A DNA stretch of 64,000 nt from G963665085 sp963665085 (GCA_963665085.2 CAXXXS010000001.1:4774001-4838000); one strand, 5' to 3'. Counted from the stretch's first letter, positions 1-9,237 are shown. Numbers and translations: made by a program. Notes: generated by a model not told the origin, from the sequence alone.

Positions 1-508
1 GAAAATAAATGGTGTAAATAATCAATGTAAAATAATTTCACTGTCTGATAACATCTTAAGAATATTTGAAGAGGAAAAGGTTATTGATTTAGAATACGTT
101 GCAGATAAAAACCACTACGTTGAAATAATAAATAATAAAAAAAAATATCGATGTATTATTTCCCGCCATAAACAAAACACCCTTTTTGAAGTTACTGTTG
201 ATGGTTTCAATTTTATTGTTGATAGAAGTGATTTACTAGAAGATTGTTCACAAAAAGAGTATTTATCAAAAAGAAAAGATGATTCTTCTTTAAACAATGG
301 CTATATAAAATCACCCTTACATGGAAAAGCAATAAAAATAAATTATAAAAACGGAGACAAAGTAAATAAAGGCGATACGGTGCTTATAATAGAATCGATG
401 AAAACTGAAAATAAAATAATTGCAGAACATGATGGCATTATCTCTGATTTTTCAGTTAGTGAAGGTGAACAAATTAAAGGTGAACAATTGTTATTAAGAT
501 TGTTATAA
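1..508 (+). CDS. Biotin carboxyl carrier domain of an acyl-CoA carboxylase (3' part)
   Basis: The reading frame is open from base 2 to a TAA at 506-508; the start lies before the window. The last 70 residues form a biotinyl/lipoyl hammerhead domain with the biotinylation motif ESMKTEN, the lysine that carries biotin for carboxyl transfer. The preceding ~95 residues look like the linker seen in acyl-CoA carboxylase alpha chains or in free carrier subunits, so either a fused biotin carboxylase or a separate small subunit lies upstream. The next gene, an acyl-CoA dehydrogenase 22 bp downstream, suggests branched-chain or short-chain acyl-CoA metabolism. The exact substrate cannot be read from this fragment. 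Confidence 0.85.
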   Translation, partial: KINGVNNQCKIISLSDNILRIFEEEKVIDLEYVADKNHYVEIINNKKKYRCIISRHKQNTLFEVTVDGFNFIVDRSDLLEDCSQKEYLSKRKDDSSLNNGYIKSPLHGKAIKINYKNGDKVNKGDTVLIIESMKTENKIIAEHDGIISDFSVSEGEQIKGEQLLLRLL

Positions 509-529
509 AGAAAATATAAAAACAGTAAC

Positions 530-1684
530 GTGAGAATTATTAATCCATTAACAAATAAAGTACATGACGAACTTAGGGAGAAAGTTCGCGATTTTGCAGA
601 AAAAGAAATTAAACCAGTTGCTGCTGAGTTAGATGAAAAAAATGAGTTTTCTGTCGATCTAACTAAAAGAATGGGGCAAATTGGTCTTTTGGGTATGACT
701 ATCCCACAAAAATATGGTGGTCATGGACTGGATACTTTAGCATATATTATTGCCGTTGAAGAACTTTCACGAATTGATGGTTCGCAAGCTGCTACTGTTG
801 CTGCACATAATTCTCTCGGTATAGGTCCCATTTATAAATTTGGTACAGAAGAACAAAAACAAAAGTATCTTCCTTTATTAATGGATGGCACAAAACTTTG
901 GGCTTTCGGTCTAACAGAACCCAATGCTGGTTCAGATTCCAGGGGTACAGAATCAACTGCCGATCTTAAAGATGGCTATTGGATTATTAATGGATATAAA
1001 CAATTCATCACAAATTCTGCCAGTGAGCTTTCTTTTGGTTCTACCATTCAGGTTATCACAGGAGAAAATGATGAAAAAAAAGAACTTTCTACCATCCTTG
1101 TTGAACGAAGTACTGATGGATATTCATGTGAATTAATCAACAACAAGATGATGTGGCGTGCAGCAGATACGGGAAAATTATATTTTAAAAACTGCAAAGT
1201 TCCTGAAAGCAATCTTCTGGGAGAAAAAGGGAAAGGGGCACAAATTATGCTGGAAACCCTCGACTCAGGAAGACTCTCTATTGCAGCAATGGGGCTGGGT
1301 TTAGCGCAAGGAGCCATGGAATTGGCTTATGATTATTCAAAGAAAAGACATCAATTTGACAGGCCAATACATAAATTTCAAGCTATTTCGTTTAAATTAG
1401 CGGAGATGGATACAAAAATCGAGTTAGCTAGAAATTTACTCTACAAAGCTTGTTGGTTAAAAGATAACGGACATCCTTTTGGAAAGGAAGCTGCCATGGC
1501 AAAACTTTATACATCAGAGATTGCAAAAGAAGTAGCAGATGAAGCTCTTCAGATACATGGTGCTTATGGTTTGTTTAAAAATAGCGAAATCGAACGTTTC
1601 TATCGTGACCAAAGAATTTTACAAATTGGAGAAGGAACCTCAGAAATTTTGAAGGTTGTAATCTCCCGTCACATGGGACTTTAA
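530..1684 (+). CDS. Acyl-CoA dehydrogenase
   Basis: A 384-residue FAD-dependent acyl-CoA dehydrogenase of normal length, which introduces a trans-2 double bond into an acyl-CoA and passes electrons to ETF. Visible motifs are FGLTEPNAGSD (flavin/substrate loop), the KRHQFDRPI segment and the C-terminal RDQRILQIGEGTSEI. The Glu of GEGTS is at the catalytic-base position of short- and medium-chain enzymes; isovaleryl-CoA dehydrogenases usually have a small residue there, so this is more likely a butyryl-, isobutyryl- or 2-methylbutyryl-type enzyme. It starts at GTG (530) and ends 2 bp before the IDI gene, so the two are probably cotranscribed. Confidence 0.93.
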   Translation: MRIINPLTNKVHDELREKVRDFAEKEIKPVAAELDEKNEFSVDLTKRMGQIGLLGMTIPQKYGGHGLDTLAYIIAVEELSRIDGSQAATVAAHNSLGIGPIYKFGTEEQKQKYLPLLMDGTKLWAFGLTEPNAGSDSRGTESTADLKDGYWIINGYKQFITNSASELSFGSTIQVITGENDEKKELSTILVERSTDGYSCELINNKMMWRAADTGKLYFKNCKVPESNLLGEKGKGAQIMLETLDSGRLSIAAMGLGLAQGAMELAYDYSKKRHQFDRPIHKFQAISFKLAEMDTKIELARNLLYKACWLKDNGHPFGKEAAMAKLYTSEIAKEVADEALQIHGAYGLFKNSEIERFYRDQRILQIGEGTSEILKVVISRHMGL

Positions 1685-1686
1685 AA

Positions 1687-2682
1687 ATGGAACAAAGAAA
1701 AAAAGATCATATTGACCTTGCATTTCAATCTCAAACTTTAATTGACAATTTAGATACACGGTTCTATTACGAACCTCTTTTAAGTCCGCATCCAAGTGGA
1801 TTACCTTCAACTTTTGAATTGAATGGAAAAAAAATGAAGGTTCCAGTCTGGGTCTCAAGTATGACAGGTGGAACTGAGCTTGCAGAAAAAATTAATACCA
1901 ACCTTGCAAAAGCTTGCAAAAAATATGGTATGGGTATGGGATTAGGCTCATGCCGTATCATTTTAAATGATGACAAGTATTTTCATCAATTCGATATACG
2001 AGACATTATTGGAGATGATTTACCCCTTTATGCCAATCTTGGAATTTGCCAGGTTGAAGAGTTAATAGCAAATAAATCTGTAGATAAAATATCAAGATTA
2101 GTTGAAAAACTCAGGGCAGATGGATTAATAATACATGTTAATCCCATGCAGGAATGGTTTCAACCTGAAGGCGATCGAATTATCAGGCCACCACTAGAAA
2201 CAATTAAAGATATTTTAGAACTAACAAAACTAAATATAATTGTAAAAGAGGTAGGACAAGGTATTGGGCCGGAATCTCTACGCGAACTACTAAAGCTATC
2301 TATTGAAGCTATTGAGTTTGGTGCATTTGGAGGTACCAATTTCGCAAAAGTTGAACTACTTCGAAGCAATGAACTCAGACAGCAACTGTACGAACCTCTG
2401 TCAAAAATTGGCAATGATGCTTATTCCATGATGGACAATATAAATAGCCTTTATGAAGATGGATGTGAAATACAATGTAAAAATATTATTGCTTCAGGAG
2501 GATTAAAAACTTTCCTTGACGGATACTACTTTGTAAAGAAATCTAAACTCCCTGCTATCTATGGTCAAGCATCAACTTTTTTAAAATATGCCAATGAAAG
2601 TTATGAAGCATTGGACGAATTTGTGGATTACCAGGTTAAAGGATTGGAACTGGCATATTCATATTTAACGCTTAGGCAATAA
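1687..2682 (+). CDS. fni: Type 2 isopentenyl-diphosphate delta-isomerase
   Basis: FMN-dependent isomerase that interconverts IPP and DMAPP, the last step feeding prenyl chain synthesis. It is 331 residues, near the usual size. Family hallmarks are the MTGG flavin loop near residue 60, HVNPMQEWFQPEGDR, KEVGQGIGPESL, the FGGTNFAKVE segment and a late SGG phosphate-binding stretch. It lies directly after the acyl-CoA dehydrogenase and before the HMG-CoA reductase block, so the mevalonate genes form one cluster. Confidence 0.95.
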   Translation: MEQRKKDHIDLAFQSQTLIDNLDTRFYYEPLLSPHPSGLPSTFELNGKKMKVPVWVSSMTGGTELAEKINTNLAKACKKYGMGMGLGSCRIILNDDKYFHQFDIRDIIGDDLPLYANLGICQVEELIANKSVDKISRLVEKLRADGLIIHVNPMQEWFQPEGDRIIRPPLETIKDILELTKLNIIVKEVGQGIGPESLRELLKLSIEAIEFGAFGGTNFAKVELLRSNELRQQLYEPLSKIGNDAYSMMDNINSLYEDGCEIQCKNIIASGGLKTFLDGYYFVKKSKLPAIYGQASTFLKYANESYEALDEFVDYQVKGLELAYSYLTLRQ

Positions 2683-2742
2683 ACCTGACGTCTGGCAAAA
2701 AATTTGTCTTCTTGGCTTTCCAATTTATAAATCCCCAAAAAA

Positions 2743-3333
2743 ATGAAAAAAATTGTTTTAATATTCTCGTTATTTATCATTTCTCTTCCATATTCTTTTT
2801 GTCAGAAAACTTCTTCAAATTATCTTACATACTCAGCTGGTTTAGGACTTCATTCCCAATCTAATTATTTATCAGGAGCCGGGGTTGAGCTTAATCTTGG
2901 CTATAGGCATGAATTAAAAAACAACCGATTAAGTATTCATCCGTTTATTTCGATAGGTGCCTATCAGTCCGGAAAAAATGATAATGACAGGGATAAATAT
3001 TTTAATACATTAACATTGAACATTTCATCAGGATATGACTTAATACGGTATAAATCCATCTCATTGAATTTAGGTGTTGGTGGTTTTTTCGGTTTAACAA
3101 AAGGATTATATGGCACAGGAAATGAATTCCAAAGCTCAACATCAACAGATATAATATTTGAACAATCAAAGTTTATTGATAAAACAAATTATGGCTTCGT
3201 TCTAAATTCCGGAATACGAATTGCAAAGCCAACAAAAAAATATGCCTTTAATATAATTCCTTTAAGCTTAAAAATAGGAAATAACGAACTGGTGCAGCTA
3301 AACAGCCTTATTCAATTAGATATAAAACTCTGA
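2743..3333 (+). CDS. Predicted outer-membrane beta-barrel protein, unknown function
   Basis: A 196-residue protein with a clear signal peptide (hydrophobic stretch after MKK, cleavage probably after SFC or CQ near residue 21). The mature part alternates polar and hydrophobic residues with many Gly, Tyr and Asn (YSAGLGLHSQ, GVELNLGYRHE, SLNLGVGGFFG), as in small outer-membrane beta barrels. It lies in the mevalonate cluster and ends 1 bp before the HMG-CoA reductase ATG, so it is likely cotranscribed. I do not recognise a specific family, and its link to isoprenoid synthesis is unclear. Confidence 0.7.
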   Translation: MKKIVLIFSLFIISLPYSFCQKTSSNYLTYSAGLGLHSQSNYLSGAGVELNLGYRHELKNNRLSIHPFISIGAYQSGKNDNDRDKYFNTLTLNISSGYDLIRYKSISLNLGVGGFFGLTKGLYGTGNEFQSSTSTDIIFEQSKFIDKTNYGFVLNSGIRIAKPTKKYAFNIIPLSLKIGNNELVQLNSLIQLDIKL

Positions 3334-3334
3334 T

Positions 3335-4639
3335 ATGAAAAAAGAATTTTTGAAAAGCTTTTCGAAACTTACTAAAAATGAAAAAATAGAAGTCCTTAGA
3401 AAGGGTATTGCTAAATCTGATTTAAAGGAAATTGTTTCATCCTATTGGCATTCAAACCCAGGGCATCAGAAACTTTTTGAAGAATTCAGCGAAAACACCA
3501 TCTCAAATTTTTATTTACCCTATAACATTGCCCCAAACTTTTTAATTAATAAAACGATATACCATGTCCCTATGGTAATTGAAGAAAGTTCTGTTGTTGC
3601 TGCTGCTTCAAACAGTGCCAAATTCTGGTCAGAACGTGGAGGCTTTCAATCCAGCGTTATTTCCACAAAAAAACTTGGCCATATCCACTTTATTTGGCCA
3701 AATGGGATTAAAGTATTTGAAAATAAATTTACAGCGTTAAAACAAGAGATAATTACCAGCCTCTCTCCTATTACAGAAAAAATGGAAAAAAGAGGTGGAG
3801 GAATTACGTCTATAAAATTAAAGGATCTTTCTGATCAACTAAAAAATCTTTATCAATTAGAATTTGAGTTTGAAACAAAAGAAGCAATGGGCGCTAATTT
3901 TATTAATTCTTGTCTTGAAATGGGCGCTGAAACATTAAATAAATTTGTAGTTGAAAAACTCAATAATCCGGATGGTTTCAAAATAATAATGTCAATCCTT
4001 TCTAACTACACACCAGAATGTCTTGTAAAATGCAGTGTAGAAACAGAAATTAAAGAACTTGAAACATTGTCTGATTTTTCAGCACAAGAATTCGCCGAGC
4101 GATTTGAAACAGCTGTTAGAATTGCTCAAGTTGATCCCCATCGCGCAACAACACATAACAAAGGAATTTTTAATGGTATCGATGCTGTTGTTCTCTCAAC
4201 CGGAAATGATTTCAGGGCTGTTGAAGCATGTGGACATGCTTATGCTTCAAAAAATGGTTCCTATTCTTCGTTAACTAATATTGAAATTAAGAATGATAAA
4301 TTCAAATATACATTAACCATACCTATGGCATTAGGAACAATTGGTGGATTAACATCATTACATCCCCTTGCAAAATTAACACTGGAGATTCTGGGCAATC
4401 CATCTTCTTCTGAATTAATGAATATTGCTGCATCTGTAGGATTAGCCAATAATTTCTCTGCTGTCAGGGCACTCATATCAAAAGGCATTCAAGCCGGACA
4501 CATGAAAATGCATTTAAATAACATATTGAACCAGTTAAACGCCACAACAGTAGAAAAAACAGCAGCTATTAAATATTTTTATGATAAAACCGTCTCTTAT
4601 AGTAACGTTAAAACCTATTTAAGCGTACTAAGAAAATAG
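3335..4639 (+). CDS. mvaA: Hydroxymethylglutaryl-CoA reductase, class II type
   Basis: Reduces HMG-CoA to mevalonate, the committed step of the mevalonate route. It is 434 residues, soluble, and follows the bacterial class II layout: the EESSVVAAAS motif with the catalytic Glu (83 or 84), the THNKGI lysine (about 276), GNDFRAVEA with the catalytic Asp (about 292), and GHMKMH with the catalytic His (about 389). All four catalytic positions are present. Cofactor preference (NADH or NADPH) cannot be decided by eye. It is flanked by 1-bp gaps on both sides, so it belongs to a tight operon. Confidence 0.96.
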   Translation: MKKEFLKSFSKLTKNEKIEVLRKGIAKSDLKEIVSSYWHSNPGHQKLFEEFSENTISNFYLPYNIAPNFLINKTIYHVPMVIEESSVVAAASNSAKFWSERGGFQSSVISTKKLGHIHFIWPNGIKVFENKFTALKQEIITSLSPITEKMEKRGGGITSIKLKDLSDQLKNLYQLEFEFETKEAMGANFINSCLEMGAETLNKFVVEKLNNPDGFKIIMSILSNYTPECLVKCSVETEIKELETLSDFSAQEFAERFETAVRIAQVDPHRATTHNKGIFNGIDAVVLSTGNDFRAVEACGHAYASKNGSYSSLTNIEIKNDKFKYTLTIPMALGTIGGLTSLHPLAKLTLEILGNPSSSELMNIAASVGLANNFSAVRALISKGIQAGHMKMHLNNILNQLNATTVEKTAAIKYFYDKTVSYSNVKTYLSVLRK

Positions 4640-4640
4640 T

Positions 4641-5546
4641 ATGGATTACAGATCGAATGGTAAATTATTATTGACTGCTGAATATGCAGTCCTTCAAGGC
4701 GCCCAAGCACTTGCTGTGCCTGTGAAGTTTGGTCAGACATTATCAGTTGAAAAATCTTATAATGATTTTTTAACGTGGGAAGCTTATGAAAATGATAAAC
4801 TTTGGTTCTCTGCAAAGTTTAGTCTTAAGGATTTTAAAATTATCGAATCAAACGATATAGAAAAAACAGGTTACCCCAGAACATTACTCAAAGCAATTAA
4901 TATGATTAAACCAGACTTTATTAGTTCTGGTTATACATTAACTCATCATTTGGATTTTGACAGGAACTGGGGATTAGGAAGCAGTTCTACACTAATTTCC
5001 AACATGGCTCAATGGAGCGGTATCGATCCTTTTGAATTACATTTTGCCGTTTCAAATGGCTCTGGTTATGATATTGCTTGTGCTACTTCACAAAAACCAC
5101 TATTGTATAAAATTCAGGATAAACAACCAAAATTTGAAGAAGTAAATTTTAACCCCCCATTTTACGAGAAACTATATTTTGCTTATTTGGGAAATAAAGT
5201 AGCAACAAAAAATAATGTTGCTTCATTTCTGAATAAAAAACAATTAGTAAAAACAGATATCGAAAAAATTAATGGACTTACACGTGAAATATGTCGATGC
5301 AACAAATTTGAAGATATCGGGGTACTCCTTTTTGAGCATGAACAGTTTCTTAGCAGTTTATTGGATATTGAACCCGTAAAGAAAAAATTCTTTAGTGATT
5401 TTCCTGGTTATGTTAAATCATTAGGTGCGTGGGGTGGCGATTTTGTTATGCTCGTATACAGCGGAGCTAGAGACGAATTAAAAAAATACCTCAATTCTAA
5501 AAACATTTCTACCTTTTTCCGGTTTGACGAAATAATATTAACATAA
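4641..5546 (+). CDS. GHMP-family kinase, probable phosphomevalonate kinase role
   Basis: A 301-residue GHMP-superfamily kinase. Evidence: N-terminal SNGKLLLTAEYAVLQG, the ATP-binding WGLGSSSTLI loop near residue 110, and a C-terminal GAWGGDFVML motif. A GSGYDIACA stretch replaces the GKSSGIDP of true mevalonate kinases. The second GHMP kinase of the cluster (7019-7954) has the mevalonate-kinase signature, so by elimination this one may phosphorylate phosphomevalonate; that is inference from pathway completeness. It starts 1 bp after the HMG-CoA reductase stop. Confidence 0.85.
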   Translation: MDYRSNGKLLLTAEYAVLQGAQALAVPVKFGQTLSVEKSYNDFLTWEAYENDKLWFSAKFSLKDFKIIESNDIEKTGYPRTLLKAINMIKPDFISSGYTLTHHLDFDRNWGLGSSSTLISNMAQWSGIDPFELHFAVSNGSGYDIACATSQKPLLYKIQDKQPKFEEVNFNPPFYEKLYFAYLGNKVATKNNVASFLNKKQLVKTDIEKINGLTREICRCNKFEDIGVLLFEHEQFLSSLLDIEPVKKKFFSDFPGYVKSLGAWGGDFVMLVYSGARDELKKYLNSKNISTFFRFDEIILT

Positions 5547-5548
5547 AT

Positions 5549-5606
5549 CCGATGCCTATCGGATTATAAACCGATAGTTATCGCTTTTGAAACGGATAGG
5601 CATCGG
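5549..5606. repeat. Inverted repeat/hairpin after GHMP kinase gene
   Basis: CCGATGCCTATC (5549-5560) is matched by GATAGGCATCGG (5595-5606), with a further partial copy CCGATAG at 5571. It is just downstream of the kinase stop codon and could act as a terminator or mRNA 3'-end stabiliser, though no clean T-run follows. Confidence 0.6.
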
Positions 5607-5708
5607 TTTAAAATTATTTATTTGGATTTTTGTTAATACTACAAAGAGCTGTTAAATTAATTTAAACAACGAGATAATTTAAGAGAACTTATAGGAATGT
5701 GACCTCCT

Positions 5709-5845
5709 AAAGAGGGTGTCCAATAAGTAACTCTGACAGGTCTAACGACTCTGTCAGGTTTTAACAATTAATTGATTTTTAACCTGTCAGAGTTCAAAGA
5801 ACCTGACAGAGTTTACAATTAAATGACTTTTTGGACAGCTTCCTT
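5709..5845. repeat. MITE-like palindromic element in the mevalonate cluster
   Basis: About 137 bp bounded by imperfect 20-bp inverted ends (5709-5728 and 5826-5845) sharing the core TGTCCAA/TTGGACA. Inside are four copies of an 11-13 bp word: ACTCTGACAGGT, ACTCTGTCAGGTT, AACCTGTCAGAGT and AACCTGACAGAGT, which pair as two nested hairpins. It carries no ORF. It fills most of the 344-bp gap (5547-5890) between the kinase and decarboxylase genes. It looks like a non-autonomous repeat of the sort scattered through Bacteroidota genomes. Confidence 0.65.
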
Positions 5846-5890
5846 CAAGAGTGAATGCAAATTATGTTAGAATAATGCATAGATGGAAGA

Positions 5891-7003
5891 ATGGTAAATT
5901 TTAACGAAGTATTACTCAAACAATCAAAAAGTCTTATTTTAAAAGACTTTCAAAAAGGAAAGGTTTGCTGGGAAAGTCCGTCGAACATAGCCATTGTAAA
6001 GTACTGGGGAAAGAAAGATATTCAAATTCCGTTAAATCCTTCTATCTCATTTTCTCTTGACAAATCAAAAACAAAAACGATTATTGAATTCGAGACTAAG
6101 AAAAATAGGACAAATCTCCCCTCAATAAATTTTCAATTTGAAGGAAAAGAAAATAAAAATTTTCAATCTCGAATAGAATCGTTTCTAAAATTGATAAGCC
6201 CTTATTTTCCTTTCCTGGAAAATCTGGATTTAAATATTCAAACTGAGAATACGTTTCCCCATTCAGCTGGTATAGCTTCTTCTGCATCAAGCTTAAGTTC
6301 TATAGCCCTGTGTTTGTGCTCAATAGAAAACAAAATATTTGATACATTACATGACTCTAATAATTTCTATAAAAAAGCATCTTTTATCTCCAGGTTGGGT
6401 TCGGGAAGTGCAGCACGTTCAGTTTTTCCCCAGTGGTCAATTTGGGGTGAAAATAATACCATAAATTTTTCTTCTGATGAATTTGCAATGCCTTTAACTG
6501 ATATTCATAAAGAATTTCAGGAGATAAATGATAGTGTGTTATTGGTTAGTTCTGCTAAAAAAACAATCTCCAGTTCACAAGGACATAATATGATGAATGG
6601 TAATCCTTTTTCTTTATCAAGGATAAAACAAGCAAATAAAAATTGTATAGAACTATATTCCATTTTAAAATCCGGAGACTTAGATAATTTTATAGATATA
6701 GCAGAAAATGAAGCATTAACACTCCATGCTTTAATGATGTCATCTACTCCCGGATATTTGCTGTTACACCCAAACTCTCTTATCTTAATTGATAAGATAC
6801 GCTCCTTTCGAAAAGAGACAAAGATTCCCGTTGGCTTTACTATTGATGCTGGCCCAAACATTCATTTACTTTCTTTCTCAAAAGACAAAGACCAAATTGA
6901 TGATTTTGTTTGTAATGAACTATCTGTCTATTGCGAAGACAAAAAGTGGATAGATGATAATGTTGGAAACGGAGCAAAAGAAATTTTAATGATGAATAAA
7001 TAA
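5891..7003 (+). CDS. mvaD: Diphosphomevalonate decarboxylase
   Basis: Catalyses ATP-dependent decarboxylation of mevalonate diphosphate to IPP. The 370-residue sequence shows NIAIVKYWGKKD, NPSISFSLD, the PHSAGIASSASS nucleotide loop and RLGSGSAARS, all typical of the family, plus FTIDAGPNIH with the catalytic-region Asp near the C terminus. Its ATG at 5891 follows the MITE-like repeat, so it may have its own promoter or depend on readthrough. It is followed after 15 bp by the mevalonate kinase. Confidence 0.95.
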   Translation: MVNFNEVLLKQSKSLILKDFQKGKVCWESPSNIAIVKYWGKKDIQIPLNPSISFSLDKSKTKTIIEFETKKNRTNLPSINFQFEGKENKNFQSRIESFLKLISPYFPFLENLDLNIQTENTFPHSAGIASSASSLSSIALCLCSIENKIFDTLHDSNNFYKKASFISRLGSGSAARSVFPQWSIWGENNTINFSSDEFAMPLTDIHKEFQEINDSVLLVSSAKKTISSSQGHNMMNGNPFSLSRIKQANKNCIELYSILKSGDLDNFIDIAENEALTLHALMMSSTPGYLLLHPNSLILIDKIRSFRKETKIPVGFTIDAGPNIHLLSFSKDKDQIDDFVCNELSVYCEDKKWIDDNVGNGAKEILMMNK

Positions 7004-7018
7004 TGATTAATTAAAAGA

Positions 7019-7954
7019 TTGATTACAACTAAACTAACATATCAAAAACAAACTATCCCCAGTAAGCTTCTTTTATTTGGTGAATATACAATACTTCTGG
7101 ATAGTCCTGCATTAGCCATCCCTTTTAATGGGTTCAACGGTTATTTGGATTTTATTACACCTACATCCAATTCTAATGAAAAAGAATCCAACAATTCTAT
7201 ATATAAACTATTCAACTTTATTCAAAAGAAAGAAATTGCGCAATATTTTCATCTTGATAATTTCAAAAAAGATATCGATAATGGTTTATTTTTCTCATCA
7301 AATATACCACAAGGTTACGGCTTAGGCAGTTCCGGCGCATTATGCGCAGCAATAGCTAAAAAGTATGGCAACAAAAAACTTGAAGTACTAAATTATAATG
7401 AACTAAAAGTTCTATTCTCTTCAATAGAATCTTTTTTTCACGGGAAAAGTTCTGGTATCGATCCCCTTGTGACCTACTTAAACACACCAATCCTAATCGA
7501 AAATGAAAACATTAAAAGGGTTAACATACAATGGAAGGAGTTTAACACAAAACATTTAACCCTGTTTCTTTTAGATACAGAACAAACCAGCGAGACCGGA
7601 CTTCTTGTCAATTGGTTTCAAAATCAGATGAAGAATATTGAATTAAACAAACAAATTAAAAATGAATACATTACTTTACTTAAAAGCATGATTAAATCAT
7701 TTTTAACAATTGATTTATCTTCAATTGAAGATGAATTAAAGCTTTTATCTATAATGCAACTTGGCTATTTTACTAAAATGATACCCGGTGATATTGAACC
7801 AATAATGAGGGAGGGTATAGAAAAAAAAGAATACTATCTTAAACTCTGTGGTTCAGGGGGGGGAGGATTTATGCTTGGATTTTCATTTATGAACAAATAC
7901 GAATTATCAACTGTTTTTCGTAACAAGAACAGGAAGATAACGTATATAAACTAG
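7019..7954 (+). CDS. mvk: Mevalonate kinase
   Basis: A 311-residue GHMP kinase that makes mevalonate 5-phosphate. It has KLLLFGEYTIL near the N terminus, the GYGLGSSGALCAAI ATP loop near residue 100, the mevalonate-kinase signature FHGKSSGIDP near residue 140 and the C-terminal LCGSGGGGFMLGF. The only in-frame start near the upstream gene is TTG at 7019; an ATG overlapping the mvaD stop runs into a stop after three codons. It completes a full mevalonate pathway with the genes from 1687 onward. Confidence 0.92.
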   Translation: MITTKLTYQKQTIPSKLLLFGEYTILLDSPALAIPFNGFNGYLDFITPTSNSNEKESNNSIYKLFNFIQKKEIAQYFHLDNFKKDIDNGLFFSSNIPQGYGLGSSGALCAAIAKKYGNKKLEVLNYNELKVLFSSIESFFHGKSSGIDPLVTYLNTPILIENENIKRVNIQWKEFNTKHLTLFLLDTEQTSETGLLVNWFQNQMKNIELNKQIKNEYITLLKSMIKSFLTIDLSSIEDELKLLSIMQLGYFTKMIPGDIEPIMREGIEKKEYYLKLCGSGGGGFMLGFSFMNKYELSTVFRNKNRKITYIN

Positions 7955-8121
7955 TTTATAAATTTTAAAATAATTACAAGCCATAAAATATATCGACAGA
8001 AACACAAGCTTTTTCAAAATTTAACGTTACGGTATATAATTATAAAAAAGATATTTTGTAATTTTATTATAGTTAGCGAATAAATTAAATTCAATATTGT
8101 CAAATTAAATTTTTTAATATT

Positions 8122-8976
8122 ATGAAAAGACTAAATTGGTTATTGGTAATCCCTGTTATTTTTGGACTAACACTTTTTACTAGTTGTGAAGATGATACTC
8201 TTACTGAAGATGAAATAACTATCACTGCTGGTAATGTTCCAGATACAGTTGAAGTTGGTGTAGCAACAAACATTACGTTCTCTATTATTGCAGATGCTAA
8301 AATTGCCTCTATTGAGTTGTTAATGAATAATAATACATTGGATCTTAAAGAAGACGATTTCACAAACACTACTTCTGATAATTATTCATACACTTTAACA
8401 GCTACAGAAGCTCAAGCAGGAGAAGATCTTGATTTTAGATTAACAGTTGTTGATAAAGATGATGCTGAAGAGTATGTTGATTTTACAATTCATGTGAAAG
8501 AACTTGCTGCAACAATCAGTGAATACACAGCAGTAATAATGGGTGCTAATGAAAATGATGATTATGGTAGCTTTTTAGGAACATCAAATGGTACTGTTTA
8601 TACAGTTTCATTAGCATACGAAAATCAAGGGGCTGTCGATATCATTTACTATTATGGATCTGAAAATAAAGCTACATTAGCTGCTCCTGATGATGCAGGT
8701 GCTGCAGAATTCTCTGTTTATAATTTAAGTAATTGGTCTACAAAAAATGAAACCAGATTTACAAGTACATTATCAACAGATTTCTCTGCTGTTGAATCTT
8801 CTGATGACATAGATGGTTTAGTTAGCAGTCCGAGTGCTACAAGCGCAAAAGATTTATCTGTAGACGATGTTGTTGGATTTGTTACTGACGCTGGTAAGAA
8901 AGGCGTTGCAAAAGTTACAGCAATAACAACTGGTACTACAGGAACAATAACTATTGAAGTAAAAGTACAATTATAA
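8122..8976 (+). CDS. Predicted surface lipoprotein, unknown function
   Basis: A 284-residue protein with a lipoprotein signal (hydrophobic stretch then FTSC, lipidated Cys at residue 22) followed by the acidic run EDDTLTEDE, a feature often associated with surface export of Bacteroidota lipoproteins. The N-terminal half has an Ig/Cadherin-like strand pattern (VPDTVEVGVATNITFSI, DFRLTVVDKD). The C-terminal half has no family I recognise. It is monocistronic, with a 167-bp leader and a strong terminator behind it, and codon use looks like that of a well-expressed gene. Confidence 0.75.
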   Translation: MKRLNWLLVIPVIFGLTLFTSCEDDTLTEDEITITAGNVPDTVEVGVATNITFSIIADAKIASIELLMNNNTLDLKEDDFTNTTSDNYSYTLTATEAQAGEDLDFRLTVVDKDDAEEYVDFTIHVKELAATISEYTAVIMGANENDDYGSFLGTSNGTVYTVSLAYENQGAVDIIYYYGSENKATLAAPDDAGAAEFSVYNLSNWSTKNETRFTSTLSTDFSAVESSDDIDGLVSSPSATSAKDLSVDDVVGFVTDAGKKGVAKVTAITTGTTGTITIEVKVQL

Positions 8977-8997
8977 AAATAAAATTTTTATTTAACG

Positions 8998-9027
8998 AAG
9001 CCGCTCAACTCCAGAGCGGCTTTTTTT
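8998..9027 (+). terminator. Rho-independent terminator
   Basis: Perfect 9-bp stem AAGCCGCTC / GAGCGGCTT with a 7-nt loop, followed by a T-run, 22 bp after the lipoprotein stop. Confidence 0.95.
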
Positions 9028-9069
9028 GTATTCTTTTCAAAATGTCTATTTTAGCCCAAAAGAACAATT

Positions 9070-9231
9070 ATGAAAAAATATATATGTACTGTTTGCGGAT
9101 TTGTTTATGATCCGGAAGAAGGAGATGCCGATAGCGGAATTGCCCCGGGAACAGCTTTTGAGGATATCCCGGATGATTGGGAATGCCCGGTATGCGGCGT
9201 TACAAAAGATGATTTTGAGCCGGTTGAGTAG
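9070..9231 (+). CDS. Rubredoxin
   Basis: A 53-residue one-iron electron carrier. The iron ligands are the two CxxCG knuckles at Cys6/Cys9 and Cys39/Cys42; the family-typical VYDPEEGD and FEDIPDDWECPVCG are intact. ATG is at 9070 and TAG at 9229-9231. Rubredoxins pass electrons to oxygen- or peroxide-reducing enzymes in microaerobes and anaerobes; no partner is adjacent, so it appears to be a stand-alone gene. Confidence 0.97.
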   Translation: MKKYICTVCGFVYDPEEGDADSGIAPGTAFEDIPDDWECPVCGVTKDDFEPVE

Positions 9232-9237
9232 TTTTTG

